Shown here: positions 22,021 through 34,195 of the stretch, piece after piece
Layout of the letters: each line of letters starts with the position of its first letter
Numbering within the stretch: position 1 is the stretch's first letter
Assembly: GCA_002102555.1 (NCBI GenBank)
Contig: MCFL01000017.1
Span: 62,001 to 126,000, forward strand
Direction: 5' to 3'
DNA from: Catenaria anguillulae PL171
Lineage: Eukaryota; Blastocladiomycota; Blastocladiomycetes; Blastocladiales; Catenariaceae
DNA length: 64,000 bases
Translations under genes and position numbers: made by a program
The notes under the pieces: model-generated
The model's input: only the letters and a program-made list of their open reading frames with translations
Database searches by the model: none
Told to the model about the DNA's origin: nothing

Positions 22021-22982
22021 TCATTTCGATGCATTTTCGTCATCACGGACACCATGCGGTTGTGAATCAAGGTGCGCCTTCAAGCGAGGCATGTTGGTAA
22101 ATGCAGGCAAGTCGGTGCATTCGTGGCACTTGAGCGGCGACTTGAGCAGTTGCTCGTACTCTTGCTTTTCAAACTATGTACATACGTCGAATCCGAAGCC
22201 AGTTGTGAGTTGCGTCAGTACCCAAAACAAGCACAAGTGACGACTCGGAGACGTACAGTGACCTTTCGCCCAGCCTTGAATTCGTCAACCACCCACTCCC
22301 AATCAACAAAGAAGGCCGTTGTGAACGAATTCCAGTGTTGCTTGGTCTTGAGCTTTTCCGCCCGTGCGAAATCCTGCGAAATCAAGTGCACATGCAGTTG
22401 GGTCATGGATGGCACAGCGTGCAGACCCAGGCGGAAGCGCAGCGTTGGGTGCATTGCTTGCATTCTGGCCACAACCCAGTCGTGAGACTGGTGAATCATT
22501 TTGCAGTGAAGACAAAGATGAAGGAACCAGACGAACAGAGCGAGTACTCGCTGACACTCTGCGTCCACTTGATCAACCACCCTGACATCTTCTTCCTTGG
22601 CCGGATCCAGAGCAGAGACATTGGTCACGACCCGTCGCGGCATAACGAGCAAGTGCACTGACGATTTCGGATACTGGTCGTAGATGGTCACGGTCGATTC
22701 CGAGTAGGCAAACACCTCGCGAGCCGGGTCATAGGTTTCCGGGTGCTGAGTGTACGGAAGCAGTGCTTGGTGCCAGGACCCGCCGCGGCCACCACCATGT
22801 CGGCTGTCCGATCGACTCGGAGTCGTGCTGGTCGCTGATGCGCCAGCCGCCGCTGAAGAGTGTGAGGCGCGGACGGCACGGTGGGCTGGGCCACGTGTGG
22901 TGGTCGCAGCGGCAATACCATGAGCGGCGGATCGAGTCGTGGAGGCAGTCATGGGTTTGGTCAAGCGGCGTATGAATTGCAT
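22021..22982 (-). CDS. APTX: Aprataxin (DNA 5'-adenylate hydrolase), copy A
   Basis: Three exons, 22982-22548, 22487-22257 and 22173-22021, give about 272 residues. The HIT domain is complete: FRLGLHAVPSM precedes the catalytic histidine motif LHVHLISQDF, and KQHWNSF follows, as in aprataxin. The last exon adds the C-terminal C2H2 zinc finger (LKCHEC...LKAHL), which distinguishes aprataxin from other HIT proteins. The N-terminus is Ser/Ala/Arg-rich without an FHA domain, as in fungal Hnt3. The enzyme removes AMP from abortive DNA ligation ends in the nucleus. It is tail-to-tail with POT1 copy A, and its 5' side ends just inside the duplication border. Confidence 0.93.
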
Positions 22983-23059
22983 CGAGTATACATGTCAATA
23001 TACATGGCCAATCAATCAATTGCGTTTGCGAACCAACATGCCGGCTACAACTGGCAACA

Positions 23060-23755
23060 GTGCCTCCGGCAAACATGGGTCCCACGCACCCAACCACGCC
23101 TTCAAGTTGCCTTGGCTAAGTTTCTTGTGGTTTTCTCAGTCCTTTCGTACCTTCTTCCCCGTGTTTCTATACCTCCATCTGTGGTCGCGTGCAATGATGA
23201 TGACCGCCTCTTCCTCCCTCTGCCACTTGCCTGTTATTTGTCTCCAGCTTTCTCCTGCAGCCAGTCTTCAGTTTCCACAACTGTTCCAGTAACCACCACA
23301 TACAACCCCTTCGCGTTGACATTTATAATACAACCGTACATTCATAGGGCAGATATCCGCCAACGCATGATGGCCGCCTTGAGCCAGTCTGAATTCATGG
23401 CCCAGCCTGCCGTAAACCGAGCCTGGCCATACACTTTTCGTTTACCAGCAACACAGGAATGCAAAAAAATATGAAATACATCTGAACATATCATATCGTG
23501 ATGCGGATGGTGGCTACAGAGTAAAATAAAAACGAAACAAATGACAAACAACCGAAACGCTGCAGCGGAACAGGGAAAGCGGGTGTGGGACCGTGAACCG
23601 CATGATGCAGACGAGATGATAAGGGGGGAGGGGGGGGTGATGCAACAAGAGACAAGGGCAAATGAGGGGATAAAGAGATACGAGCAAAATGAACGAGGAG
23701 GATCGCAAACGACAAACAATAACTTAGACCGGCACACACACACACGCCCCACGCC
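23060..23755. other. Intergenic region between arm A and exportin-1
   Basis: Unique sequence beyond the duplication border and the 3' flank of the minus-strand exportin gene. It includes A/T-rich stretches near 23,460-23,540 and a short CA run near 23,735. No gene is recognised. Confidence 0.5.
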
Positions 23756-26700
23756 TTAATCCGAATCGTCCTCCCGATCTGCGGGCCGCACCAAGCCAGG
23801 CACCATCAGATCTGCCCTGTGCTTTTGCTTGGACACCTCCTTCAACTCCTCCTCACGCTCGAGCAAGTACAAGTCGTCTGCGGACCCCGGCCCGCCCGCG
23901 GCCTCCTTGATCTGAATCAAGAAATCGCGCACGTGCGGCTTAAAGCTTGCGAAATCCTTGTTGAGCTCAAACATGCCCACAACAAACACCTCGACGGCCT
24001 TTTGCGCCACGTGCGGGAAGGCCGAAGTCAAGATAGATACCAAGTGGTTGCGCAAGTAGGCCACGTTGGGCATGGTCTGGTCGGGCACGAGCGCACACTG
24101 GACCTGACCCGACGTGACATGCTGCATCATGCGCATGAGCACCTTAACTTGGCCGTTGAACCCAAACTTGTGCTCGTTGTCGGTCAGCACAAAGAACACG
24201 TCCTGGAGAAGCTGCATGTAGTAGGCTTGGTAGAAGCGGTTGGCCAGGTCGGCGGGCGACTTTGCCATGTTGTCAAACAACTCGGCAACAATGTCGAGCG
24301 ACCGGTTGCCAATGTCGCGCATGGTGTGCTTGAATCCCCACACGATCGAGTTGATGAGTGCTTGGAACACATGTGGCGGCAACTCGAGCACGGCCGGGAA
24401 CGAGCTCTTGACGAGTGCCTCGATCAGCTTGAAGAATCCAACACGGTGCTCTGGGTACTCGATGAGTTCCTTGTTGATCATCTCCAACGTGCACGAAAAC
24501 ACAGACTCGAGAATGGGCCCCACTTGCGCGTGCATGTACTTGCCGAGTCGGTTGGTCACTGAAGCAACCACGTGCAACACTTCGGCATCACGAGCTTGCG
24601 GTGGGTTTTGCGCGTAATCACCCAGGCACGCCTCAAGCATGCTGGGAACCATGGTCACGGCCAGCTCCTGCACCTCGGCCGCGCGGGTCACGTAGCATTC
24701 CACCAGCTTGAGCGTCTCCTTCTTGATGGACCGCAAGCTACGCACGATCGGGCGGCCAAAGCCAGTCACGGGATCTGCTTGGAGGTGCTTTGTGATTGCC
24801 AGCGAAGCGGCACGGTACAGGCCAAGCAAGTCGGTAAACATGCGCTCCATTTGAATCCTGAACCCAGACCCGATGGCGGTACACGCTGACACATTGGTAC
24901 GCAAAATGTTGGTCAAGTTGCGGACCATGTCGAGGTTTTCGAGCACGGGCACGTTGGATGCGGCTTGTTGCATGATGGCGTCCCAGGCATGGTTGGGCAA
25001 TTGCATAAGCCCGAGCACGAGCCGCTCTTGCATCTGCTCGTTGGCCTGCGACGCAACCAGGTATCCGGTGGCCTCGAAAAAAACGTGCACTTGGCCGGGC
25101 TGCAGGTCGGACGTGATCTTTGCCAAGTCCTCCAAAATCTCCTCAATGAACGGCCGCTGCTCGCCGCTTTGCTGCACGGTAAACTGCTTGCGCGTCTTTT
25201 GGGCAATCTTGATGTACGTGTCGCACGCCATGTCTTGCACGCCCTCGTGCGTCTCATGCATGAACTCAAACAGCTTCTTGACGACCGTCTTGAGGAAGCG
25301 CCAGTGGGCCTTGAGGAAACGGGGGTACTGGCCCACAACATACATGATGTTGGATGCAACCACGGCCTTGTTGTCCTTGCCTTTTTTCATGTCGACGAGC
25401 CCGAGCAGCTCCTTGATGACTTGCACCAAGAAGGACTTTTCGTGGTCCTCGTTCATGGCACCGGAAATGGATCCCACGGCCCAGCACAACTTGTTCAAGT
25501 TTGCCCACGACCACTCGGTTCCATCAATCTGGCGCGTCAACTTGCGCAACATGATGTCCTCGGTATCCCTTGGGTCCAAGTGTGTCAAGTACACAAGACA
25601 CTCGCGCATCGACTTGTACAAGACAATGGTATCTACCTCCTTCATGGACTCGCGCACAATCTGGCCGTCGTCGTTCTCGACAATGAGCACCTCCTCGGGC
25701 TTGACCATGCGCTCAATGGCGACCACGCGCACCTCGGACAAGATGGGCGCGTACATTTCGCGGCGGCGAGTGCCCGGCGGGACGGCCGCCGCATTGGGCT
25801 GCAGCGACGTGAGGCCCAGGTTGAGCACATCAGGCCTGTTTCCGGTACTACCGGCCGGCTGCTGCAAACTATCGTCGTACAGGTCCTTGACCCACTTTGC
25901 CCAAAACTCGAGACACACCTTGAACACCTCGCGCTCGTCGACGCGCGCAATGCCGGCCAAGCACCGGTGCGCGTACAGCGACACGTTGACATTGTCGCGC
26001 TCGAGCACCTTCATGTGCTTGCCCAAGAAGGTGGTCAAGAACAAGGCCAAGTTTTGGATAAACTCTTGCTCCTCATTGTCGCCGTCCTCCCACCGTGTCT
26101 CGAAGTTTGTCGTCTCGAGCGGCACCATGGCGGCGATCTGGCCCATGGCCGTCACGAACATGTCCGAGTAGAGCTTGTCGATGGCCTCCTGCTGCTGCTG
26201 AGCGGCCGAGGCGCCTCCCGGTAATGCGTCGGGATTTGCCGCGGCAGCGCGCTGCACCATTTCGACCGTGTCGAGGTTTGCAATTTCCGTCAAGCACTTG
26301 AGCACCAGGTTGCGGAACTCGAGCACGCCCAGAAACTTGCTGGTGAGCAAGGCCACGAGCGGCGTTTCAAAGATGTATCCGAGCGGGATCCAGTTGATAA
26401 ACCGGTGCAAGGTGGCGAGCGTGGCAATGATGAGCGACTTTTGCGTGGCCGAGTTGAGCACTTCCATGCATAAATCAAACACTTGGGAGCACTCGATCGA
26501 CATTTGGTTCTTGAGGTTGCGGACCTTGACTTGGGTCATGGCCTCGGCCGAAAAGTCAAACACTTCCTCGGAGAGCAGCTTGAGGATGGCCATGTTGTTT
26601 TCGCACAATGGGACGGACGTGCGCGAAGCAGAAACGAGTTCGGGAATAAAGTTGGGCCAGTTGTGGGGCCATTCTTGTTTGAGAATCTGAAAAAATCGCC

Positions 26701-27248
26701 AGGCGTGGCGCGAGCGTGTGTGAATACCATAAAGTAGAGAAAGACCATGCCCGGAACGTACTTGCACGAGAACCAAGTTGAGCTTGCCCAAAAACTGGCG
26801 GTCGTCGCGCGAAAGCGTGGCCTCGGTTTGGGACGTGGAAATGACCCGTTGCACGATGAATCCCTTGATTCCAGTACGGGCGTCTTCAGGGAGAACTTTC
26901 CATTTGGTTTGAATGAGGCGTTCGAGGATGGTGAGCGCGAGGTACTGTTGATTTTTGATGGATGGATGGGTTGGATGGATGCAACCGCCAGCGTTGGGTC
27001 AGTGTGAGTCATGAAGCGCACACGAAAAACGAAAAACAAAGCAAAGATACCTTGGACTGCATGACCCTGGACTCGTCCAAGATTTTGTCTGCCCGAGTCC
27101 AAGAATCTGGATGATCTTGGAACTGAGTCAGGAGCTGTTGTGCTTGCTGCTGCTGTACGCCATGTGACGAGTAAAATGTGGTGACGACTTGGTCGAGCAA
27201 GGCCACATCGAGCGGGCGTGCAAAGTCGAGCAGAAGTGCTGGGTCCAT
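23756..27248 (-). CDS. XPO1: Exportin-1 / CRM1 nuclear export receptor
   Basis: Three exons, 27248-27051, 26944-26762 and 26686-23756, give about 1,103 residues, the normal length for CRM1. The start [20 protein letters not shown] matches the CRM1 N-terminus; in-frame ATGs at 27284 and 27347 would add short unrelated leaders. Very conserved blocks include [35 protein letters not shown] and the export-groove region [19 protein letters not shown]. The protein is a chain of HEAT repeats that carries leucine-rich NES cargo out of the nucleus with Ran-GTP. The cysteine in [14 protein letters not shown] corresponds to the leptomycin B target of sensitive species. The gene sits in the unique interior between the two duplication arms. 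Confidence 0.97.
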
Positions 27249-27347
27249 GGTGTAGTTGGGAATGTTGGCCGAGGCGGCAAGCATTTGGAACGGGGCCGTG
27301 CTGCGCTTTGGTTGCTGGGGTGGGTTTATCCGACTCGAGATGGGCAA

Positions 27348-28265
27348 ACGAGCCGAGCTGGGCTAGTAGAGGGATCGAAGCGGGCGAGCGATGTGAGCAG
27401 GATGCTTGTCGCCGGGTTGATACCGAAATGACCGGTGATCCGAGGCAGACGGTATGTTCTGTTCGTCTGGGGTTGTACAGGTGATCTTGGTTGCAATCGG
27501 ACAGCGGAGTTGGCCGAGATTGTCGGGAGGTGAGTCGGGCGCGGCTCACGGGGTAGCAATCGATGGTGGGGAGGAGTAGACGTTAATTGCACAGAGTGGC
27601 GATGGTCGGGTGGTCCAGTGTCGTATGCACTTGCCTGCCGTTCATTCTCTGATTATCCACTTGAGTGAGGCTGCCTGTCAACAATCACGAGCGCTTGATG
27701 TGCCTTTGCCGAACTGTCTCACGCAAGTGCCCCTCCCCCGCTCCGATCGGAAGCCTCTTAGAGATCTGGCCACTTTCTGTGCATAATCGATGATGCTTTC
27801 TTTATGTTTCCTCACCTGGATCCCTGGCTTGGTCCGGTGGTAAGGCGAAAAGTTGGTCTGCGGCTGTCTGCGGCGGGTCATCGACTTCATGTCCTGCCAG
27901 AAAACGTGCGGTTGCCTCGACCGTCCACTCCACACCGCGACACGGGCATGGAAGCCTCGCGAACAAACTCGGAAGATCATGCTGAATGCCTGGCTGCAAA
28001 ACATCGAATCGGTGTGCCTGTGCCGCTGCCGATCCACCGTCTGCATCGATCGAATGAAATGAACGTGAATGAATGGGAAACGTTAAATAACTCTGTTCCC
28101 TCAGCCGAAAGAGCAGCTCTTCCAGCAAGAATCGACCGACGCAATCCATGTACATACTTTGTGCTCTCTGTCCAATCCGCTGACGATTACAACATTGCCT
28201 GGACCTGACCATCGTTCTGCACCGCTGCGACATTCCAGCCCCAGAACCTTTCGCCAACACCCACT
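27348..28265. other. Divergent intergenic region, exportin-1 / PET100
   Basis: About 0.9 kb between two outward-transcribed genes and expected to hold both promoters. ORFs in it do not resemble proteins. Confidence 0.5.
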
Positions 28266-28571
28266 ATGTCCCGCTCCCTCCTCACCAAACTCGCCGGCGG
28301 GTCCAAGCTCGAAGTCCTCAAGTTTGGCCTCTATGTCTTCACGCCCATCGCCATCATGTACTATACGGGCGTGCCCGAATTTCTCGAGCGTGAGGTCATG
28401 CCCCTGCGCACAAAACTGTTCCGCCTCGACCAAGAAACCTACCATCCGCCAGCCCAGTCGGACGATATCAAGCAGTACATGGAGTTGCTAAGGACTCGCA
28501 AAGATCGGATCTTGGGAGGTTCTGGTGCTGGTGCTAAGACAGATGAAAAGCCGTCATCATCATCGGCATAG
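28266..28571 (+). CDS. PET100: Cytochrome c oxidase assembly protein Pet100
   Basis: Single exon of 101 residues. The N-terminal part KLEVLKFGLYVFTPIAIMYY is the family hallmark: a short leader followed by one transmembrane segment that anchors Pet100 in the mitochondrial inner membrane. Downstream are PEFLEREV and a charged, coiled helix, ending in a Ser-rich tail. Pet100 helps assemble complex IV by chaperoning Cox7-Cox8-Cox9-type subunits in yeast. Length and topology are as expected. Confidence 0.88.
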   Translation: MSRSLLTKLAGGSKLEVLKFGLYVFTPIAIMYYTGVPEFLEREVMPLRTKLFRLDQETYHPPAQSDDIKQYMELLRTRKDRILGGSGAGAKTDEKPSSSSA

Positions 28572-29625
28572 GGACAGGCCACCGCAGATTCTCGTGGATG
28601 GTGGTGAACCTGGTGGTGAACCGCTCATTTTTTTGTTCTTGTACATATACACTTACTTCACCCTTTTGGCATGTTGACTCGCCGCACGGTTCAATTGCCA
28701 AAGTCAAGCAAGCTGCTCATGTGTCCTGATCAGGTCTAATGTGCGCTAATGCCCTCGCAAACCATGCCGAATGTTGCCCCATTATTCGACCTGTGCGCTT
28801 CGTGCTCTCCTCATTCAATCTCCGTCATTTGTCTTTCCCTATTGCAACGTCGCCAGAACCATCCCATCGCCTCCTCTGCATCATGCGGCTTCGCGTCCCG
28901 CTCTCTGTCCTTGTTCTGGTGCTGCCCATGTGTGACGCCTCTCACTCTCACGGGTTTGATTGCTTGTCAAACAGCACAGTTTTGCGTTTCGCATACCACG
29001 TCACGGCGTCATGACCATCACTGCATCATGCCCGGCCAAGCGCCGCCTGCGCCGGTTACTGTATTGCTGGACTGGGTGAGGGAACAGGCGTGCTCAAGGC
29101 AGTTGCCAAGCGCGGACATTGTTTTCATCTGCCGATTGTAATGATGTATCATACGTGGAAAGAGGATGCATGAAAAAAGGAAATCCGCATCAAAGTGAGG
29201 TTGCATGCAGTAGAAAGAGGGAGGAGACAAAACAAGCGAACAGTTTGCGATTGAGGACGGCCATCATCGTCAATTGCACGGTCGTATGGTTGCGGAAGGG
29301 AAGGTATCAAAAAAATCGAAGAGGAGGTGCACAAGAACAAAGAAACCACAACAAGCCTAGTATAGCAAGCAAAGGCAGAGTCGGGGTTGCAAATGTGGGG
29401 AATCTGAGTCTTGAAGTCCGAATCGTGATGGGTTATGTGGGGAAGGGAAAGAAACCGGTGTGAAAAGGAAGGCAAGAGAGAGCGGGACAAAAAAAGAGAG
29501 ACAATGAAGAAATAGGCAGTTGCGCAGCGACAGACAACACGGTGTCAAAATGACAAGGTCACTTGCGAGTGCTCGTGCAGGCGAGCAACAACAAGACACA
29601 ACACGACCCAAAGCCAATCAGCCAT
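28572..29625. other. Intergenic region between convergent genes
   Basis: About 1.05 kb between the 3' ends of PET100 and the minus-strand gene ending at 29626. No conserved ORF, RNA gene or repeat family is seen. Confidence 0.5.
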
Positions 29626-31023
29626 TCACATGCGTTGTCCACTGGTACTCCTTGGCGGAATCTCGGGCAGGCGCAAATGGATCCCAAGCAGATACATATT
29701 GCGCGCGAACAGCCACTCGCGCGAATCGCGAAATGCCAAAAGCGCATCTGAGCTCGCCGTCACTGGCATGTCCCAGTGCCCATACAATCCCCTTGGCCCA
29801 TACTTGGCCAGTACAAACTGGTCCGCATCGCCTTTGAGCGCGTCGAGCGCGCCATGAAACGCATCGTGGTGCCAATAACGCAAGATTGCATTCATCAGGG
29901 GGTCGACATGGAGTGGAATAGGCGCAAGGATCAAGTACGCTCCATGCGTTTGTTGTCGGAGAAAAGTTGGTGGTTCGAGGTATGTAGGCGGACCGACACG
30001 CGACGATGGGTAGTACCGCAGCCGCGGGATGGGGATGGGCCGTGATCCCTTGGCGTACAGGGCAAGGAGACTGTCAACCTTGGCTTGGCCAGCTGCTGCA
30101 GCGGCTTGCACTTGCGGCGTGCTTGGGATGCGTTGCGGCGGAAGGTGCGATGAAGGCATATCCCATGGAGGAAGCGGGTATAGGCATGGAATGACAACAA
30201 CTGAGGGTGGGGTGGTGATTTGCCGACGGTCCGTTGGGAAAACATCCGGATGTGATAGACTTTGAGCTGGGCCATTCTCGACAGATGTTGGTGACCGTGA
30301 CGCATCAGGCCTCGAATCGCTGTTTGCTCGGTGCCGCTTGGGCGGTGCGGAAGAGGTGGAATCAGCCAGGGGTTGGGGCAGGGTGTCTTTGCGTTTGCGG
30401 GAGGCAGAAGTCGAGTTGGGATCGCTGGATGCCGTGGCTTTGGCAGTCTGCGAGCCTGACGTCGGCCCAAAGGCCAACGGAAATTGAACGCGTCGCGCGG
30501 TCTGTGGACTTGATCCCGTGGGCAAAAGGGCGACAACCGCGTTGCCCGACAAGCGTACCTGCTTCTCATTAGCACGCTTAAGCGCCTTGGTCACTGTTAC
30601 GCGCACTCGAGCGATTTGGTCCTCGCGACTGATGACTTTCCTCGATGATGACGGTGCCTGTGTGCGTGGTTTCCCCAGCAGATCCTCCATAACCGCATCC
30701 ATCCGTGAATGGTGCTCCACGATGACGTTGGTTCCTTGTCCAGAATAGCGAGCGCAAGTAGCTTGCCCATTGTCCACTGCAAAAGTGGCAAGCCGAAGAG
30801 ATTCGGTGGCCCACTGCCTCTGCACATCAGGCACGGTGGATGCTGGGTTGGGAATTCCAGCGAAAAGTGTTTGCCTCTGGTTGGCAGACACTGGTTGCGC
30901 TTGATCACTGGCGTCGTGGGCCTCGAGTATGGCTCGCGTGAGCGACACAGCGTTGCATAGGTGCATGAGCGCGTCGACTTTGAATTGCCGCCGGACATGA
31001 TGATGCGCGGTACAGAGGTAGTT
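29626..31023 (-). CDS. Unrecognised protein, probably nuclear, 5' exon unresolved
   Basis: A 446-codon ORF starts at ATG 30966, but the frame stays open upstream to a likely splice acceptor (ACCTAG before 31023), reading NYLCTAHHHVRRQFKVDAL. A short first exon further upstream (31.05-31.25 kb) is therefore likely but was not identified. The central part is Ser/Pro-rich with a basic patch (PPKRHRANS) that could be a nuclear localisation signal. The last roughly 170 residues look folded, with aromatic-rich text such as ILRYWHHDAFHGALDAL. No family is recognised. Confidence 0.6.
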   Translation of the reverse strand, partial: NYLCTAHHHVRRQFKVDALMHLCNAVSLTRAILEAHDASDQAQPVSANQRQTLFAGIPNPASTVPDVQRQWATESLRLATFAVDNGQATCARYSGQGTNVIVEHHSRMDAVMEDLLGKPRTQAPSSSRKVISREDQIARVRVTVTKALKRANEKQVRLSGNAVVALLPTGSSPQTARRVQFPLAFGPTSGSQTAKATASSDPNSTSASRKRKDTLPQPLADSTSSAPPKRHRANSDSRPDASRSPTSVENGPAQSLSHPDVFPTDRRQITTPPSVVVIPCLYPLPPWDMPSSHLPPQRIPSTPQVQAAAAAGQAKVDSLLALYAKGSRPIPIPRLRYYPSSRVGPPTYLEPPTFLRQQTHGAYLILAPIPLHVDPLMNAILRYWHHDAFHGALDALKGDADQFVLAKYGPRGLYGHWDMPVTASSDALLAFRDSREWLFARNMYLLGIHLRLPEIPPRSTSGQRM

Positions 31024-32571
31024 CTAGGTTGGATATCTTGGAAACGAGTGCAACGGCACTGGGCAGATTCTGCACGTGAACGGGTCGGAACGGATATTGA
31101 CACGGCTTCTCAAGTTATGCGCAAAGTGTGACAGTCTTCCGCGTGGCTTCATGTGAACTGTATTCAATAGCAAGTTACATATCGTATTTTTGTGATGAGG
31201 GAGAAATGTGGGAAAATTTGGCACGCTGGTGGGAACCGAGTGAAATGACACGTCCATTCCATCATCAGTGGACCAAAGAACTCTTCATGCAGCAACTCGG
31301 CGAACTGTAGGCTACATATTCCTATCAGAACTCTCTGAAATAAACACCATTAGCGCCTGTAATCCCCTCTCTGCTCTACGCCGAACCTGTTCGACGTGCG
31401 CATACAAGTCCAACAACCTTCACCCAAACCGCCTGCCCAATCAACACTGTGTAGCCCGGAATTCGAGCCGATTACGTGCCATGAAATCGTGTCATGTAAA
31501 AGATGTTAAATATGTTTATAAAAGCAATGCTACCTTGATCTACTATGTATCCATCGCGATGAAGCCAGGATGAAGGTTGGTTTCGGGGATCGTGAGCTGC
31601 TCTGTTTGATTTGTTTCATCGCCCTTGGCTTTTGTTTTCGCAAGAGCATGAGCAAGAGCATTCAAAGTACTCCTCCCAACAGTCAGCCAAGTGTCCCCTT
31701 GGTGACCTGTCCCACCCATCAAACTGATCACCCTTGACTGGCTGTGCAACGACTCTAACCTTCCACATGACGATTGAACATCCTCAAGTACCGAGTGTTG
31801 AACCGTCCCTTGCGACCTAGTAGCCTCGCGAAAATGCAGGGTTCACGGACACTGCCGACCATGGCAGCGGGTGATTGACTGGCTCATCATGTGGTGGAAC
31901 GGTTTAGAGCCGATGTGGTAGCAAGGACTGGAATGCGCTCGATTCTTTTGTTTGCTTTGCGTTAATAGTCTTCGTTTCGCTTTGCGTTCATCTCCTTCGT
32001 ATTCTCGTACTTTCTTTGTCTTTCTCCTTCACGGTCATATGTACAAAGCTGTGGTGTTTCTTCCTTCAGATATGTGCCTCATCTTGCTATTTCTGCATTG
32101 ATACATCATGTGTTCAGCAATGCGTGTCAGACTGTGGGGAAATAATGACTGATTGTGGGTTGGGTGTGGGAAAGTTACGTGCTTGGGCGCTACCAGGGTC
32201 TGTTGGTGTTTTCTCGTGCACAGGACGGATCAGAACCGTGCGGATGCTTCGTGAGATATTACAATATCAAAGAAGCAGAAAACTAGACCAAAGAACGCAA
32301 AAAGGGTTCGGGTGCAATCGTTGACTCCATCGACACCATTGGCATCGAAGTGAGGTGTAAGTCGGACGTGAGACGGTAGGTCAAGGCTTGCACGCGTCTT
32401 TGGTCTTGTCGCCGACAGGCAGCTTGAGTGCTTGACTGACCATCGACAGGATATCTCATCATCGTCATTTGACAGACTGGATTAGCAATCGAGTCATCGC
32501 GGACGGCCATAGCCACACTCAGAACGCAAATTCATCTTGAGGCCGACCGAATTCTGTATCAGCATTTCAGC
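31024..32571. other. Intergenic region
   Basis: About 1.5 kb between divergently transcribed genes, AT-richer than the coding regions. It may contain the missing first exon of the minus-strand gene at its left end. No tRNA, rRNA or mobile element is recognised. Confidence 0.5.
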
Positions 32572-33170
32572 ATGCAACGATTCACCGACGTCTCGCAATC
32601 CGGCCTGCCCACCAATGGTGGCGCCACCTTCCTCACCAACGTACCCAATCCGCCCTTTGGTCAGTGTATGTTGACGCTCGTCCATATTCAACTGTACAGC
32701 GGTTCTGATTGCTCTCACATTGCTCTTTTCAAACTCCAGCCATCGACCCCGACAGCCCACTGTATCCTCTACCCTCGACCTTTTCGATCCGCTCACACAC
32801 AAACTCCAATGACCTGCTCGGCACTCTGACTTTGCACCAAAACGGGTCCTGCTCGACATCGTCATTGACCGCCGGCTCATCAGAGACCGCGACAGAGCTC
32901 TCCGGCTGTGTGTGGACCTGGACCAAACACTTTCCTGTTTCGGCCTCTGCTGCGTCCTCGCCATCGCAGTCGGCTGCTGGCGGATACTTGGCCTTGAGCC
33001 CTGCCCAGGCAACTGATGTGGCCGTGTGGGCTATTCCAACCCTGACCGAGGATTACCCAAGCTCGAGGTTTTGGATTCGGCGCGTGTGGCCCTCGCCAGC
33101 CACAGATGATTCGGTGAAAGAAGGAGTGTTGCCAGCGACAGCCGGCATGTTGGTTCGCAAACGCAATTGA
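32572..33170 (+). CDS. Small unrecognised protein bordering the duplication
   Basis: Two exons, 32572-32665 and 32740-33170, joined by a 74-nt GTATGT...TCCAG intron in consistent phase, give about 174 residues. The text (GCVWTWTKHFP, WAIPTLTEDYPSSRFWIRRVWP) is tryptophan-rich and looks like a compact beta fold, but no family is recognised. Its last codons (GMLVRKRN) lie inside arm B of the inverted duplication. The same codons appear without the rest of the gene at the end of arm A, so this locus is the original context. Confidence 0.65.
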
Positions 33171-33213
33171 TTGATTGATTGACCATGTATTAATATATTT
33201 ACATGTATACTCG

Positions 33214-34172
33214 ATGCAATTCATACGCCGCTTGACCAAACCCATGACTGCCTCCACGACTCGATCTGCCGCTCATGGTATGACCGCGGCGACCACCACA
33301 CGTGGTCCAGCCCACCGTGCCGTCCGCGCGTCAAACTCTTCAGCGGCGGCTGGCGCATCAGCGACCAGCACGACTCCGAGTCGATCGGATAGCCGACACG
33401 GTGGCCGCGGCGGGTCCTGGCACCAAGCACTGCTTCCTTACACTCAGCACCCGGAAACCTATGACCCGGCTCGCGAGGTGTTTGCCTACTCGGAATCGAC
33501 CGTGACCATCTACGACCAGTATCCGAAATCGTCAGTGCACTTGCTCGTTATGCCGCGACGGGTCGTGACCAATGTCTCTGCTCTGGATCCGGCCAAGGAA
33601 GAAGATGTCAGGGTGGTTGATCAAGTGGACGCAGAGTGTCAACGAGTACTCGCTCTGTTCGTCTGGTTCCTTCATCTTTGTCGTCACTGCAAAATGATTC
33701 ACCAGTCTCACGACTGGGTTGTGGCCAGAATGCAAGCAAAGCACCCAACGCTGCGCTTCCGCCTGGGTCTGCACGCTGTGCCATCCATGACCCAACTGCA
33801 TGTGCACTTGATTTCGCAGGATTTCGCACGGGCGGAAAAGCTCAAGACCAAGCAACACTGGAATTCGTTCACAACGGCCTTCTTTGTTGATTGGGAGTGG
33901 GTGGTTGACGAATTCAAGGCTGGGCGAAAGGTCACTGTACGTCTCCGAGTCGTCACTTGTGCTTGTCGTGGGGACTGACGCAACTCGCAACTGGCTTCGG
34001 ATTCGACGTATGTACATAGTTTGAAAAGCAAGAGTACGAGCAAATGCTAAAGTCGCCGCTCAAGTGCCACGAATGCACCGACCTGCCTGCATTTACCAAC
34101 ATGCCTCGCTTGAAGGCGCACCTTGATTCACAACCGCATGGCGTCCGTGATGACGAAAATGCATCGAAATGA
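33214..34172 (+). CDS. APTX: Aprataxin (DNA 5'-adenylate hydrolase), copy B
   Basis: Three exons, 33214-33645, 33706-33936 and 34020-34172, give about 271 residues, one fewer than copy A (a Gly lost in a Gly-rich run). The HIT motif LHVHLISQDF and the C-terminal zinc finger are intact. An in-frame upstream ATG at 33175 exists only in this arm, because of small indels, and is not favoured. Differences from copy A are few (for example IAAATT versus MTAATT near residue 24), and none hits a catalytic residue. The stop is 23 bp from that of POT1 copy B, as in arm A. Confidence 0.93.
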
Positions 34173-34195
34173 GTCACATATCGCCAATACACAAA

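Larger units (their letters stand above)
19206..23059 (+). repeat. Inverted segmental duplication, arm A (derived copy)
   Basis: About 3.85 kb that matches the reverse complement of 33127-36972, with scattered substitutions and small indels. It carries the tail of a WW-repeat gene, a full POT1, a full aprataxin gene, and the last few codons of the gene at 32572-33170. The presence of only fragments of the two flanking genes here, while both are whole at arm B, indicates that arm A is the copy. No terminal repeats or transposase are seen at the borders. Confidence 0.92.

Noticed and set aside
24873-26224. Long plus-strand ORFs of over 400 codons opposite exportin-1
   Set aside because: They are the mirror image of a highly conserved gene in a GC-biased genome, and their translations match no protein pattern.
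26536-27549. A 337-codon minus-strand ORF overlapping the start of exportin-1
   Set aside because: It runs in another frame through two introns and three exons of exportin-1 and has no recognisable content.
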